Positions 1 through 7,977 are shown, counted from the first letter of the stretch. The stretch is 64,000 nucleotides of DNA from Alistipes sp. CAG:435 (GCA_000433355.1 FR893126.1:1-64000); one strand, 5' to 3'. Notes: a model not told the origin generated them from the sequence alone. Translations and numbers: made by a program.

Positions 1-461
1 GTATCAGTTGTATCTTTCAGACGAGGTACCCCCGTTCCTCACTCTTTCGTCTCTGCATGGGATGTAATGCCCTGACTATCATTGATAAAGTTACTTGTCT
101 TCGGTATGTTTGAACCAAAGGCATGTCGTTGGTTATCTGACATTCAATGCTTTAATCCGCACTGGTTGATTGTCAAGGAGTGACGTGTAATACTTTGGAA
201 ACAAATACCTTAAGATGTTGCCTTTAGTGTTGACTCACTTAAGACGAAGTGTTAAATTGCATCTGACCAATGCTTTTCGTGGCACTGATTGATAATCAAT
301 CGGTGGCGATTAATATGCTGAAAATGAATCTAATAACGTTGAGTCTTTGGCTGGAATCGACCAAAGGGAATCGGCTTTTTTTCTGAATATGAGTGCGTTA
401 TCAATAACGGACTCTTCTACCAGATGAGGCGGTTCACTCATCAGGCACCTGCGAAAAACGA

Positions 462-493
462 TTATCCTTCCGCCGGAAAGGACGGAAGGATAA
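462..493. terminator. Perfect 11-bp inverted repeat, possible terminator
   Basis: TTATCCTTCCG at 462-472 is repeated as its exact reverse complement at 483-493 around a 10-base loop. There is no long T-run on either side, so factor-independent termination is only a guess. It sits about 260 bp beyond the end of the DUF1015 gene. Confidence 0.4.
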
Positions 494-602
494 CGCATAG
501 TTTGATATTCATAATTAGTTGACCTTCATGTGAGCCGAGGCCTGTTCCATGCTGTTTGGCTTTGGTGGCCGATCGCTGGTCGTGTCTATGATTCCGACGT
601 CT

Positions 603-723
603 GTCACTTCGACAGGCTCATTGACCGGAAAGTAAATTTGGTCAGTGGCCGTGACTTCCCTTGGCCTTGCGGCGGTCACTTCGACGGGTTCAGTGACCGG
701 TTGCAAAGCAGGCTCAGTGACCG
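603..723. repeat. Cluster of dispersed palindromic repeat (CTTCGACAGGCTCA type)
   Basis: Two 26-bp copies start with GTCACTTCGAC at 603-628 and 675-700 and are spaced 72 bp apart; a partial copy (AGGCTCAGTGACCG) lies at 710-723. The second copy folds as a perfect 8-bp stem, CGGTCACT paired with AGTGACCG around an 11-base loop. Related copies occur in dnaG, dnaX, after galM and after the sigma-54 activator. Translated on the minus strand the repeats give EPVEV-like peptides, which explains a false 95-codon open frame here. Confidence 0.7.
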
Positions 724-750
724 TTCGGCTCTCCGAAGGCCGTGAAACAT

Positions 751-1992
751 CTAGTCGAGTGTGTGGATGGCGAGGCCGGAACGGAGTTTCGGCTCGAACC
801 ACGTGGTCTTCGGAGGCATGATGTTGCCGGTGTCGGCGATGTCGATGAGCTGCTGCATCGAGACAGGGTAGAGGGCGAAGGCGACCTTCATCTCACCGCT
901 GTCAACCCTGCGCCTGAGCTCGCCGAGACCTCTGATTCCACCTACGAAATCAATTCTCTTGTCCGTGCGCAGATCCTTGATTCCAAGTACTTTGTCAAGC
1001 ACGAGGTTCGAGAGGATGGTCACGTCAAGAACTCCGATCGGATCCTTGTCGTCGTACCGGCCAGGAAGAGCCTCCATAGAGTACCACTTCCCGTCAAGGT
1101 ACATCGAGAAGTTGTGCAGATGGTCAGGGTGGTAGATTTCCTTACCCATCTCGCGGACCGTGAAGTTCTCCTCAAGAGCGGCGATGAACTGTTCCTTGGA
1201 AAGACCGTTCAGATCCTTTACGACACGGTTGTAGTCCAGGATCTTCAGCTGGCTCTCAGGGAAGCACACGGCCATAAAGAAGTTGTACTCCTCGTCTCCG
1301 GTGTGGTTCGGGTTCTGAGCCCTCTTCTCGGCGCCGACTCGAGCGGCTGCTGCTGTACGATGATGACCGTCAGCAACATAGAAGGCGTCAACATCGTTCT
1401 GGAACAGCCTTGTGATCTGGTCGATGGTCTTGTCGTCATCGATCACCCAGAACTTGTGGCCGAACTTGTTCTCGTCGATGAAATCGTACTCCGGAGCCTT
1501 CTTGACGGTCTGGGCGACAATCTCGTTCAGAACGTGGTTGTCCTTGTAGGCGAAGAACACCGGCTCGATGTTGGCGTTCTGGATGCGGACGTGAACCATT
1601 CTGTCGTCCTCCTTGTCCTTGCGGGTCAATTCGTGCTTCTTGATCTTGCCTGAAGCGTAGTCGTCCGTGTGGGCGCAGAGAACGAGTCCGTACTGTGTGC
1701 GGCCCTCCATAGTCTGTGCATAGACGTAGTAGCACTCCTTAGGGTCGCGCTTGAGCCAGCCCTTCTTCTGCCACTCCTTGAAATTCTTCACGGCCTCGTC
1801 ATAGACCTTAGGGTCGTGATCCTCAAGGATAGGGTTGAAGTCGATCTCCGGCTTGGTGATGTGGAGGAGGGATTTCTCTCCGGCCATCTCCTTGGCCTCT
1901 TCGGAGTTAAGCACGTCATAAGGCGGGGCTGCCACCTCTGTCACAATATTTTTCGGCGGTCTGATCGCCGCGAACGGTTTTACTCTTACCAT
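751..1992 (-). CDS. DUF1015 family protein
   Basis: A 413-residue protein of the DUF1015 family, commonly found beside serC and serA in Bacteroidales. The biochemical role is not established. The N-terminus reads MVRVKPFAAIRPP, and the family motif ADGHHR is at residues 207-212. I start it at the ATG at 1992, because the longer open frame back to 2118 runs through two intergenic hairpins and adds no family sequence. It is the last gene of the serC-serA-DUF1015 run, separated from serA by about 130 bp. The context suggests a link to serine or one-carbon metabolism, which is inference only. Confidence 0.85.
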   Translation of the reverse strand: MVRVKPFAAIRPPKNIVTEVAAPPYDVLNSEEAKEMAGEKSLLHITKPEIDFNPILEDHDPKVYDEAVKNFKEWQKKGWLKRDPKECYYVYAQTMEGRTQYGLVLCAHTDDYASGKIKKHELTRKDKEDDRMVHVRIQNANIEPVFFAYKDNHVLNEIVAQTVKKAPEYDFIDENKFGHKFWVIDDDKTIDQITRLFQNDVDAFYVADGHHRTAAAARVGAEKRAQNPNHTGDEEYNFFMAVCFPESQLKILDYNRVVKDLNGLSKEQFIAALEENFTVREMGKEIYHPDHLHNFSMYLDGKWYSMEALPGRYDDKDPIGVLDVTILSNLVLDKVLGIKDLRTDKRIDFVGGIRGLGELRRRVDSGEMKVAFALYPVSMQQLIDIADTGNIMPPKTTWFEPKLRSGLAIHTLD

Positions 1993-2029
1993 AATATTCT
2001 TGGAAAAATGTTGAATGAATATTCCAATG

Positions 2030-2108
2030 TGCCTGGAAGAATCTCTTTCAGGCAGCCTGAACGGCTTTTGGAATAGATGGCACCAGAGCAAAGGCAGTGG
2101 TGCCATCT
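2030..2108. repeat. Two consecutive hairpins between serA and the DUF1015 gene
   Basis: TGCCTGGAAGA (2030-2040) pairs with TCTTTCAGGCA (2044-2054) with one G-T wobble and a 3-base loop. AGATGGCACCA (2075-2085) pairs perfectly with TGGTGCCATCT (2098-2108). They lie in the only sizeable gap of the operon. They may be an internal attenuator, a partial terminator or an mRNA stabiliser; no long T-run follows on the minus strand. Confidence 0.6.
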
Positions 2109-2121
2109 GAATATTCATAAA

Positions 2122-3042
2122 TTACTTGTTGACCTGGAAACGGGTGTTGCCTGTGGCGAAGAAGTCCACAATCTGGCGAGCGGCAGCAAGGCCTGCATTC
2201 ATGTTGGCCTCGGCGGTCTGCGCGCCCATCTTCTTAGGAGTGGCGAAGATGCGTACGCCGAACTTCTCCTTCAGTGCGGCGTAGTTGTCAGGGGCTACGT
2301 CGGTAATGTACTTAAGATCAGTCCTTTCCTCAAGAGCCTTCTCCAGTCCGGCCTCGTCGATGACCTCCTTGCGGGCGGTGTTCACCAGACAGGCTCCCTT
2401 AGGCATCTTGGTGATCAGGTCGTAGCCGATCGAACCGATGGTCTGAGGGGTGGCAGGAATATGCACGGAGATGAAGTCGCAGGATGCGTACATGTGCTCA
2501 AGCGAATCGGCAGGCTCGGCTCCGGCCTCGCGGATCTTCTCCGCAGGGATGAACGGGTCGATGGCCATAACACTCATTCCAAGAGCCTCGGCCTTCTTGC
2601 CGACCAGACGGCCGACGTTGCCGAAAGCCTGGATGCCGACCTTCTTGCCCTGGATCTCGGATCCCGTGGCAGGAGTGAACTGGTTGCGGGACATATAGAT
2701 CATCATCGCGATGGCAAGCTCGGCGACAGCGTTGGAGTTCTGTCCCGGAGTGTTCATAACGACCACGTTGTGCGCGGTCGCCGCGGCGAGGTCAACGTTG
2801 TCATAACCGGCTCCGGCACGGACAACGATCTTCAACTGTTTCGCTGCGTCAAGCACTTCGGCTGTTACTTTGTCGGAGCGGATGATGAGAGCGTCCACGT
2901 CAGCGACGGCGGCGATGAGCTCCGAAGCGTTGGCGTATTTCTCAAGAGCGGCGAACTCGTGCCCTGCTCCGGTGACGATTTCCTTGATCCCGGCGACGGC
3001 TGCCGCTGAGAAAGGCTTCTGTGTTGCGACCAATACTTTCAT
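2122..3042 (-). CDS. serA: Phosphoglycerate dehydrogenase, short lysine-type
   Basis: This NAD-dependent 2-hydroxyacid dehydrogenase probably oxidises 3-phosphoglycerate to 3-phosphohydroxypyruvate, the first step of serine synthesis. At 306 residues it has only the substrate- and nucleotide-binding domains, with no ACT domain for serine feedback. The nucleotide loop is GIQAFGNVG near residue 137, and the substrate arginine is in NTARKEVIDE (R224). The usual catalytic TPHxG stretch reads TPKKMGAQT at 268-276, so lysine replaces histidine. I recall such lysine-type enzymes from Bacteroidetes and Entamoeba, so I read it as functional. It follows serC by 5 bp, which supports the substrate assignment over other hydroxyacid dehydrogenases. 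Confidence 0.88.
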   Translation of the reverse strand: MKVLVATQKPFSAAAVAGIKEIVTGAGHEFAALEKYANASELIAAVADVDALIIRSDKVTAEVLDAAKQLKIVVRAGAGYDNVDLAAATAHNVVVMNTPGQNSNAVAELAIAMMIYMSRNQFTPATGSEIQGKKVGIQAFGNVGRLVGKKAEALGMSVMAIDPFIPAEKIREAGAEPADSLEHMYASCDFISVHIPATPQTIGSIGYDLITKMPKGACLVNTARKEVIDEAGLEKALEERTDLKYITDVAPDNYAALKEKFGVRIFATPKKMGAQTAEANMNAGLAAARQIVDFFATGNTRFQVNK

Positions 3043-3047
3043 GATGT

Positions 3048-4121
3048 CTATTTCTTAAGTTCCTCAAATTCTTTCATGCAGTCAACAAGAGCCTGAACGT
3101 CCTCGACTGTGCAGGCGTTGTAGAGGGAAGCCCTGAAGCCTCCGACCGAGCGGTGTCCCTTGATGCCGATCATGCCGCGCTCCTTGGCGAACGCAAGGAA
3201 CTCATCCTGAAGCGCCTCGTAGCCAGGAGCCATCACGAAGCAGACGTTCATCAGCGAGCGGTCCTCCTTCGCGGCGGTGCCTACGAACAGGGAGTTGCGG
3301 TCGATCTCTGAATATAGCAGGTCAGCCTTCCGCTGGTTGATCTTCTGGATGGCAGGAACTCCACCGATGCTCTTGAGCCACTTCAAGGTCTCGTTCATCA
3401 TGAATATGGAGAATACCGGCGGTGTGTTGTACATTGAGAGCTTCTCGATGTGGTTGCGGTAGTCAAGCATCGCAGGGAGGTACCTTGAAACCCTTCCGAG
3501 AGAGTCCTTCCTGATGATCGCGAAGATCACGCCGGCAGGACCTACGTTCTTCTGCGCGCCACCGTAGATGAGATCGTACTTGCTCACGTCCACAGGACGG
3601 CTCATAATGTCGGATGACATGTCGGCGATCAGAGGAACAGGGCAGTCGATGTCCTCCTTGATCTCGGTGCCGTAGATGGTGTTGTTCGTGGTGATGTGGA
3701 AATAGTCGATGTCCGTAGGAATCTCGTATCCCTTAGGAATGTAAGAGTAGTTCTTGTCAGCCGAGCTTGCGAGAGCGTAAGCCTCTCCGATTCCCTTGGC
3801 CTCCTTGAGGGCTTTCTTCGCCCAGACACCTGTCTCAAGATAGGCGGCCTTCTTCTCAAGGTAGTTCATAGCCACATAGAGGAACTGCAAAGACGCACCG
3901 CCTCCGAGGAACACGATCTCGTGTGTCTCGGGAATATTCAGAAGCTCTCTCCAGAGTGCGCGGCACTCGTCCATAGTCGCGTCCCACTCCTTTGTGCGGT
4001 GGGAGATGCTGAGAACAGAGACACCTGTGCCCTTGAAATCCTTGAGGGCCTCAATGGCATTGTCGATGGCCACCTGCGGAAGCAGGCAAGGGCCGGCGTT
4101 GAATACGTGTACTTTCTTCAT
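3048..4121 (-). CDS. serC: Phosphoserine aminotransferase
   Basis: This PLP-dependent class V aminotransferase converts 3-phosphohydroxypyruvate and glutamate to phosphoserine and 2-oxoglutarate, and can also serve pyridoxal phosphate synthesis. The 357-residue length is normal. The N-terminus MKKVHVFNAGPCLLP is characteristic, and the Schiff-base lysine is K191 in GGAQKNVGPAG. HRTKEW near residue 41 and HRSVGGFRAS near the C-terminus bind substrate phosphate. It is the first gene of the serC-serA-DUF1015 unit, with a candidate promoter at 4184-4214. No serB is present in the window. Confidence 0.96.
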   Translation of the reverse strand: MKKVHVFNAGPCLLPQVAIDNAIEALKDFKGTGVSVLSISHRTKEWDATMDECRALWRELLNIPETHEIVFLGGGASLQFLYVAMNYLEKKAAYLETGVWAKKALKEAKGIGEAYALASSADKNYSYIPKGYEIPTDIDYFHITTNNTIYGTEIKEDIDCPVPLIADMSSDIMSRPVDVSKYDLIYGGAQKNVGPAGVIFAIIRKDSLGRVSRYLPAMLDYRNHIEKLSMYNTPPVFSIFMMNETLKWLKSIGGVPAIQKINQRKADLLYSEIDRNSLFVGTAAKEDRSLMNVCFVMAPGYEALQDEFLAFAKERGMIGIKGHRSVGGFRASLYNACTVEDVQALVDCMKEFEELKK

Positions 4122-4183
4122 TTCTATTTTAGTTTCAAAGTATTATTAAAATATACGGTTTAAAATCAAAACTGATTTCGCGG

Positions 4184-4214
4184 TAAAGATAGGCAATTAA
4201 AAGGATTTGCCCAA
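4184..4214 (-). promoter_or_regulatory. Candidate promoter of the serC operon
   Basis: Read on the minus strand, TTG (4212-4214) is followed after about 20 bases by TATCTTTA (4184-4191), one base from the Bacteroidetes TAnnTTTG element. The implied start leaves a leader of about 55 bases before serC. Confidence 0.55.
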
Positions 4215-4235
4215 CATTTACCGCGAAATTATAAA

Positions 4236-5141
4236 TTATCTGTAGCCGAGGAGGTACGAGATGATGGCCATCCTGACGTACATTCCGCCGCCGGCCTGCT
4301 GGAAGTAATAGGCGTATGGGGTGTCGTCGATGTCCGTGGCGATCTCGTTGACCCTTGGGAGCGGGTGCATTATCTTCATATTCGGCTTGACGGAGCCAAG
4401 CATCGAGGCGGAGAGTCGATAGACATCCTTTACCTTATTATATTCATCCATGTCAGGGAACCTTTCCTGCTGGACTCTTGTCATGTAGAGCACGTCGCAG
4501 ATGTTGAGACCATCCTCTATCTTGTCGGTCTGCCGGTAGTCAACTCCCTCACGGTCAAGGATCTCAAGATATTTCTTTGGCATATTCAATTCTTCAGGAG
4601 AGGTGAATATGAAGTGTGGGTCGAACCAGCGCAGCGCTTCCACAAGGGAGTGGACGGCACGGCCGTACTTGAGGTCTCCGACCATATTCACTGTCAATCC
4701 ATTGAGTTTGCCTTGGGTCTTCTGGATGGCGTAGAGGTCGAGCAGGGTCTGCGTAGGGTGTTGGTTCGCTCCGTCGCCGGCGTTGATGACAGGCACCGAC
4801 GCCACTGACGCGGCGATGTCCGCCGCTCCAGCTTGAGGGTGCCTCATCACAATCATATCCACATAGTTGGACACAATCTTTATGGTGTCCTCCAGGGTCT
4901 CTCCCTTGGTCTGGCTGGTGTTGCGGTTGTCAGGGAAGCCGATGACTCTGGCTCCCAGCCTGTTGACCGCGGCCTCGAACGAGAGCCTCGTTCTGGTCGA
5001 AGGTTCGAAGAACAGGCAGGCCACCACCTTTCCGGCGAGGAAATTCTGTTCACGGTTCGCTTCGAATTCCTTTGCTACCTCAAGGATGTGAAGGACTTCG
5101 TCCTTTGAAAAATCCTGGATTGAAATTAGACTTTTAGGCAT
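4236..5141 (-). CDS. pyrB: Aspartate carbamoyltransferase catalytic subunit
   Basis: This enzyme condenses carbamoyl phosphate with aspartate to give N-carbamoylaspartate, the committed step of pyrimidine synthesis in the cytosol. At 301 residues it is a standard catalytic chain. The carbamoyl phosphate motif FFEPSTRTRLSFE lies near residues 45-57, followed by HPTQTLLDLY, and HPLPRVNEI near the C-terminus belongs to the aspartate domain. It follows the IMPACT-family gene by 12 bp. The regulatory gene pyrI, which usually follows pyrB in Bacteroides, is not adjacent: the next gene is serC. Allosteric control may therefore be absent or pyrI may lie elsewhere. Confidence 0.96.
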   Translation of the reverse strand: MPKSLISIQDFSKDEVLHILEVAKEFEANREQNFLAGKVVACLFFEPSTRTRLSFEAAVNRLGARVIGFPDNRNTSQTKGETLEDTIKIVSNYVDMIVMRHPQAGAADIAASVASVPVINAGDGANQHPTQTLLDLYAIQKTQGKLNGLTVNMVGDLKYGRAVHSLVEALRWFDPHFIFTSPEELNMPKKYLEILDREGVDYRQTDKIEDGLNICDVLYMTRVQQERFPDMDEYNKVKDVYRLSASMLGSVKPNMKIMHPLPRVNEIATDIDDTPYAYYFQQAGGGMYVRMAIISYLLGYR

Positions 5142-5153
5142 AATGTTTAAGAT

Positions 5154-5774
5154 TTAAAGTTCGTTTATAGTACAGTTCTCGATTTTCCCGATTCTGGTCC
5201 GGAAGTCATCCTCGGCGGAGAGCCGGATCCAGACCTGAAGTGTGCACTCCGCTCCGAAAGCCTGTCCTTTCTGCTTGAGGTCCATGTCTTTGAGAATCTT
5301 CATGACGCTGTTCATCGCCTCGTAGCCGAAACGGACGCTGAACCATTTCCCGGCGATCTTCTCAACGCATCCGGCCTTGTCAAGGGCTTCTGCCGTGGAG
5401 GTTTTGTAGGCTCTGATAAGTCCCGGGATCCCGAGCTTGATTCCTCCGAAATAGCGCACTACCACCACCAGCACATCGCTCAGCCCTCTGGAATCGATCT
5501 GGCCCAGGATCGGTCTGCCGGCCGAGGAGGAGGGTTCTCCGTCATCATTGGCCCTGAACTTGTCCCCGAGATAGCCGAGGCGGTAGGCGTAGCAATGGTG
5601 GCGGGCATCGTGGTACTTCTTTTTCAAGTCACCGACAATGCTCTTGACCTCTTCTTCTGTCTCGACAGGAAAAGCGAATGAGATGAAGCGGCTGCCGTTG
5701 TCTTTGAACAGCCCTTCAGCCGGTCCGGGAATGCTCTTGTAGGAGTCTCGGATGATGTTTTCTGGTCTTTCCAT
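5154..5774 (-). CDS. yigZ: IMPACT/YigZ family protein
   Basis: A 206-residue member of the YigZ/IMPACT family (UPF0029 N-terminal domain followed by a DUF1949-like C-terminal domain). The conserved core is HHCYAYRLG near residue 59, then DDGEPSSSAGRPIL and VVVVRYFGGIKLG. Eukaryotic relatives regulate Gcn2, while bacterial members have a poorly defined role perhaps linked to ribosomes or RNA. It heads a two-gene unit with pyrB and is divergent from the pRiA4b-type gene across a 91-bp gap that contains promoters in both directions. Confidence 0.92.
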   Translation of the reverse strand: MERPENIIRDSYKSIPGPAEGLFKDNGSRFISFAFPVETEEEVKSIVGDLKKKYHDARHHCYAYRLGYLGDKFRANDDGEPSSSAGRPILGQIDSRGLSDVLVVVVRYFGGIKLGIPGLIRAYKTSTAEALDKAGCVEKIAGKWFSVRFGYEAMNSVMKILKDMDLKQKGQAFGAECTLQVWIRLSAEDDFRTRIGKIENCTINEL

Positions 5775-5784
5775 TCCTAAGACA

Positions 5785-5815
5785 CGAAATTAGCGTTTTT
5801 CACATAATTTTGCAA
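5785..5815 (-). promoter_or_regulatory. Candidate promoter of yigZ-pyrB
   Basis: Read on the minus strand, TTG (5813-5815) is separated by 20 bases from TAATTTCG (5785-5792), one mismatch from TAnnTTTG. The predicted start is within a few bases of the yigZ ATG, so the leader would be very short. Confidence 0.45.
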
Positions 5816-5840
5816 CCGAACGATAAATTTTGTAATTTTG
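5809..5840 (+). promoter_or_regulatory. Candidate promoter of the 5866 gene and miaA
   Basis: TTTG at 5809-5812 is followed after 20 bases by TAATTTTG at 5833-5840, an exact TAnnTTTG element. The implied start lies about 20 bases before the ATG at 5866. A second TAATTTTG at 5805-5812 overlaps the -33 part. Confidence 0.65.
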
Positions 5841-5865
5841 AAATGGTTTTGAATCAAAAATATTT

Positions 5866-6447
5866 ATGGTTTATAAATACAGGGTGACTTTGGCCGGGAT
5901 CAAAGGATTCTACCGGGTTTATGAGATGAGGGGCGAAACGACCCTTTACGAATTCCACAAACAGATGCGTGCGGACATGGAATTTCCGCAGGATCAGCTG
6001 ATTATGTTCAAGGCTATGGATGCCGGCGGCGGAGTTCTTGCCCGCTACGGACTGTTCGACCTTGGCAGCGGCACAGTGGACAATGTAACCGTGGCGCAGA
6101 CTGTCAAGAACGGGGTCGCCTCGTTCCTGTACTTCTACGATGTGCCTAACCGCAAGAGCGTGATCGTCACGTTCGAGGGCGTGGAGGAGAAGCCGGAATG
6201 CTCTCCGACAATCGTGGAGGTGAAGGGACCTAATCCGATCGAGTTCGAGAACGGTTACGTCGCCTTTGAGGATCTTCCTGATTCTCAAAGACATCTGCCT
6301 GGCCAGAAGCCTGACTGGGGTTCGGATGATGATGACGATGAAGGTGGCTCGTCCCTTTCCTTGGATGAAGACAGTGACGATGAGGAGGACGATGACGACG
6401 AGGACGGAAAGATAGTCTTCGACGGAACCGAGGATCTGGACATCTAA
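5866..6447 (+). CDS. pRiA4b ORF-3 family protein with acidic tail
   Basis: A 193-residue protein resembling the plasmid pRiA4b ORF-3 / IS1096 TnpR-like family, judged from the N-terminal pattern YKYRVTLAGIKGFYRVYEM followed by YEFHKQM, PQDQLIMF and VYEM/LYFYD segments. The molecular function is unknown despite the transposon-derived family name. The last 40 residues are extremely acidic, with runs such as DDDDDEGG and DEEDDDDEDG. No mobile element ends are visible, and it sits 2 bp upstream of miaA in what looks like a two-gene operon, so I treat it as a resident chromosomal gene. Confidence 0.75.
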   Translation: MVYKYRVTLAGIKGFYRVYEMRGETTLYEFHKQMRADMEFPQDQLIMFKAMDAGGGVLARYGLFDLGSGTVDNVTVAQTVKNGVASFLYFYDVPNRKSVIVTFEGVEEKPECSPTIVEVKGPNPIEFENGYVAFEDLPDSQRHLPGQKPDWGSDDDDDEGGSSLSLDEDSDDEEDDDDEDGKIVFDGTEDLDI

Positions 6448-6449
6448 AT

Positions 6450-7313
6450 ATGTCTCGGCGGCTTCTCATAATCCTTGGACCTACCGCAGTCGGCAAGACT
6501 GACTTCAGCGTCTCGAAGGCTTTGGAATATGGCTCGCCGGTGATTTCCTGCGACTCCCGCCAAATCTTCAGGAATATGTCGATCGGGACCGCTGTCCCGA
6601 GTGCTTCGCAGCTTGCCGCTGTGAAGCATTATTTCATTCAGTCCGTTCCGGTCACGCAGGCCTACACGGCGGGGGATTACGAGCTGGAGGCTGTGGCTCT
6701 GGTCGAGAGACTTTTCGATGAGGGACACGAGACCTTGGTGATGACCGGCGGCTCGATGTTCTACATAGACGCGGTCTGCAACGGGCTTGACAATCTTCCG
6801 GACGGGGATTCGGCTTTGCGGGCCGAGCTGTGGGAAAGGCTTGGAAAAGAAGGCGTTGGGACTCTCGCCGAGGAACTTAGGCTGAAGGATCCGCTGACAT
6901 ATTCACAGATTGACACCCGCAACAGCCAGAGGGTCATACGGGCCTTGGAGGTCTGCCTGGTCTCTGGGAGGCCGTTCTCGTCGTTCAAGACGGGGGAGAG
7001 GCGCGGGCGTTCCTTCGAGATAGAAAAAATAGGACTTACGCGGCCGCGTGAGGAACTGTATTCACGGATTAATCAGAGGGTTCTGAATATGATTGACGAG
7101 GGGCTTGTGGAGGAGGTCCGGTCGCTGCTGCCGTACCGGGATTGCCAGGCGCTTCAGACCGTCGGCTACAAGGAGATCTTTGAATATCTTGATAAAAAGA
7201 TTCCTCTGGAGGAAGCTGTCCGCCTCATCCAGAGGAACACTCGTCATTACGCCAAAAAGCAGCTTACCTGGTGGCGCCGTGACCCTTCCATCCGTTGGGT
7301 TGACATCCACTAA
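6450..7313 (+). CDS. miaA: tRNA dimethylallyltransferase
   Basis: MiaA transfers a dimethylallyl group to N6 of adenosine 37 in tRNAs that read UNN codons. The 287-residue chain opens with the P-loop GPTAVGKTDFS, then SCDSRQIFRNMSIGTA, which carries the catalytic aspartate and the RQ substrate loop. Next come HYFIQSVP and AGDYE, and TGGSMFYIDAV. The C-terminal part GYKEIFEYL and RNTRHYAKKQLTWWRR is diagnostic. It starts 2 bp after the preceding gene. A string of three small hairpins follows the stop. Confidence 0.95.
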   Translation: MSRRLLIILGPTAVGKTDFSVSKALEYGSPVISCDSRQIFRNMSIGTAVPSASQLAAVKHYFIQSVPVTQAYTAGDYELEAVALVERLFDEGHETLVMTGGSMFYIDAVCNGLDNLPDGDSALRAELWERLGKEGVGTLAEELRLKDPLTYSQIDTRNSQRVIRALEVCLVSGRPFSSFKTGERRGRSFEIEKIGLTRPREELYSRINQRVLNMIDEGLVEEVRSLLPYRDCQALQTVGYKEIFEYLDKKIPLEEAVRLIQRNTRHYAKKQLTWWRRDPSIRWVDIH

Positions 7314-7372
7314 CAGTAGAAGGATGAATAAGATGGGAAATGGGAATCGGAGCGTAGCGACGCAAGGGGTAT

Positions 7373-7418
7373 GGGGAGAACGCTCCCCATTGCCCCACCG
7401 GGGCTGTCACGAAGTGAC
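7373..7418. repeat. Three consecutive mini-hairpins
   Basis: GGGGAG/CTCCCC (7373-7388, loop AACG), GCCCC/GGGGC (7392-7404) and GTCAC/GTGAC (7406-7418) are perfect small stems laid end to end between miaA and the convergent DUF3127 gene. The GTCAC..GTGAC stem is like the stem of the dispersed repeat elsewhere in the window. They may help end miaA transcription. Confidence 0.5.
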
Positions 7419-7424
7419 TGGGGG

Positions 7425-7468
7425 TAAAAAAGGAAGGGATCTTCCGTTCTGACTTAGAACGGAAGATC
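7425..7468 (-). terminator. Intrinsic terminator overlapping the end of the DUF3127 gene
   Basis: GATCTTCCGTTCT (7438-7450) and its exact complement (7456-7468) form a 13-bp stem with a 5-base loop. On the minus strand the stem is followed by CCTTCCTTTTTTAC. The stem includes the final codons and stop of the DUF3127 gene, so the conserved C-terminal residues and the terminator share the same DNA. Confidence 0.8.
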
Positions 7469-7894
7469 ATTGCTTGGATCATCCGCAGGGAGATCGTCGA
7501 TGGTCGGTGCGGGAGCCTGCTGCTGAGGCTGTGCGCCGTAATTCGGCTGAGGAGCCGGAGAGTAATTCTGTGGAGCCTGGTATGCCTGCTGCTGCGCTGG
7601 GGCTGATGCCGACTGTCCCGCCGGAGCGATTCTCCAGACACGCACATCGTTGTACCAACGTCCGTTGTATTCCCGTGCCCTTAGATTGAAAGCCACCTTA
7701 ACCGAGTCTCCGACCTGGTACTTGTCCAGATCCGCGACCTTGTCGTTGCCGAAAGCCGTCAGACACACGTCCGCCGGATAGTTGCCGTCTTGATATTCAA
7801 GGACAAAATCTTGTTTTGTCCAGGAGCCCTTGGCTCCCTGTCCGCTCTGCTTGGCAAGCTTCTGCTTGATCCTGCCTTCTATTTCCAATGCCAT
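7454..7894 (-). CDS. DUF3127 protein, SSB-like
   Basis: A 146-residue protein whose first 95 residues match the DUF3127 family of Bacteroidetes, a probable OB fold (MALEIEGRIKQK, then SWTKQDFVLEYQ, YPADVCLTAFG, REYNGRWYNDVRVWRI). The second half is a Gln/Pro/Ala-rich linker. The protein ends DDPSNDLPF, which looks like the acidic, hydrophobic tip of bacterial SSB proteins (DDDIPF in E. coli) that recruits partner proteins. I infer single-strand DNA binding with SSB-style recruitment. The start at 7894 gives the family N-terminus; an open frame to 7957 has no support. It is not the canonical Ssb. Confidence 0.8.
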   Translation of the reverse strand: MALEIEGRIKQKLAKQSGQGAKGSWTKQDFVLEYQDGNYPADVCLTAFGNDKVADLDKYQVGDSVKVAFNLRAREYNGRWYNDVRVWRIAPAGQSASAPAQQQAYQAPQNYSPAPQPNYGAQPQQQAPAPTIDDLPADDPSNDLPF

Positions 7895-7977
7895 GATATT
7901 CTTTGTCTTGTAAAAATTAAACCTGCTCGGCGCACGGGCGCGAAGCAGGCTTGTCATACGCTGCCTGAAGGCAGAGA

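Larger units (their letters stand above)
1..750. other. Non-coding stretch with hairpins
   Basis: I see no convincing gene here. Short open frames on both strands lack recognisable domains, and the one across 515-802 is built from the dispersed repeat listed below. The stretch holds a perfect 11-bp inverted repeat at 462-472/483-493 and a cluster of GAGCCTGTCGAAG-type repeats at 603-723. It lies downstream of the minus-strand serC operon, so the hairpins may end that transcript. The first 300 bases resemble nothing I recognise. Confidence 0.6.

Noticed and set aside
1..310. tRNA, rRNA end or insertion sequence at the left edge
   Set aside because: I found no cloverleaf, conserved rRNA stretch or transposase-like frame in these bases.
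603..723. Possible CRISPR array from the regularly spaced repeats
   Set aside because: Only two full copies and one partial copy, with the same element scattered elsewhere, no spacer set and no cas genes.
515..802. 95-codon minus-strand frame with EPVEV peptides
   Set aside because: The peptide pattern comes from the dispersed DNA repeat, not from a conserved protein, and it overlaps the end of the DUF1015 gene.
742..1653. 303-codon plus-strand frame opposite the DUF1015 gene
   Set aside because: It is antisense to a well-supported gene, with no recognisable domain and an odd Val/Leu/Asp-rich composition typical of the reverse strand of GC-rich genes.
5866..6447. Mobile element suggested by the pRiA4b/IS1096 family name
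   Set aside because: No inverted ends or target duplication are visible, and the gene is tightly coupled to miaA.
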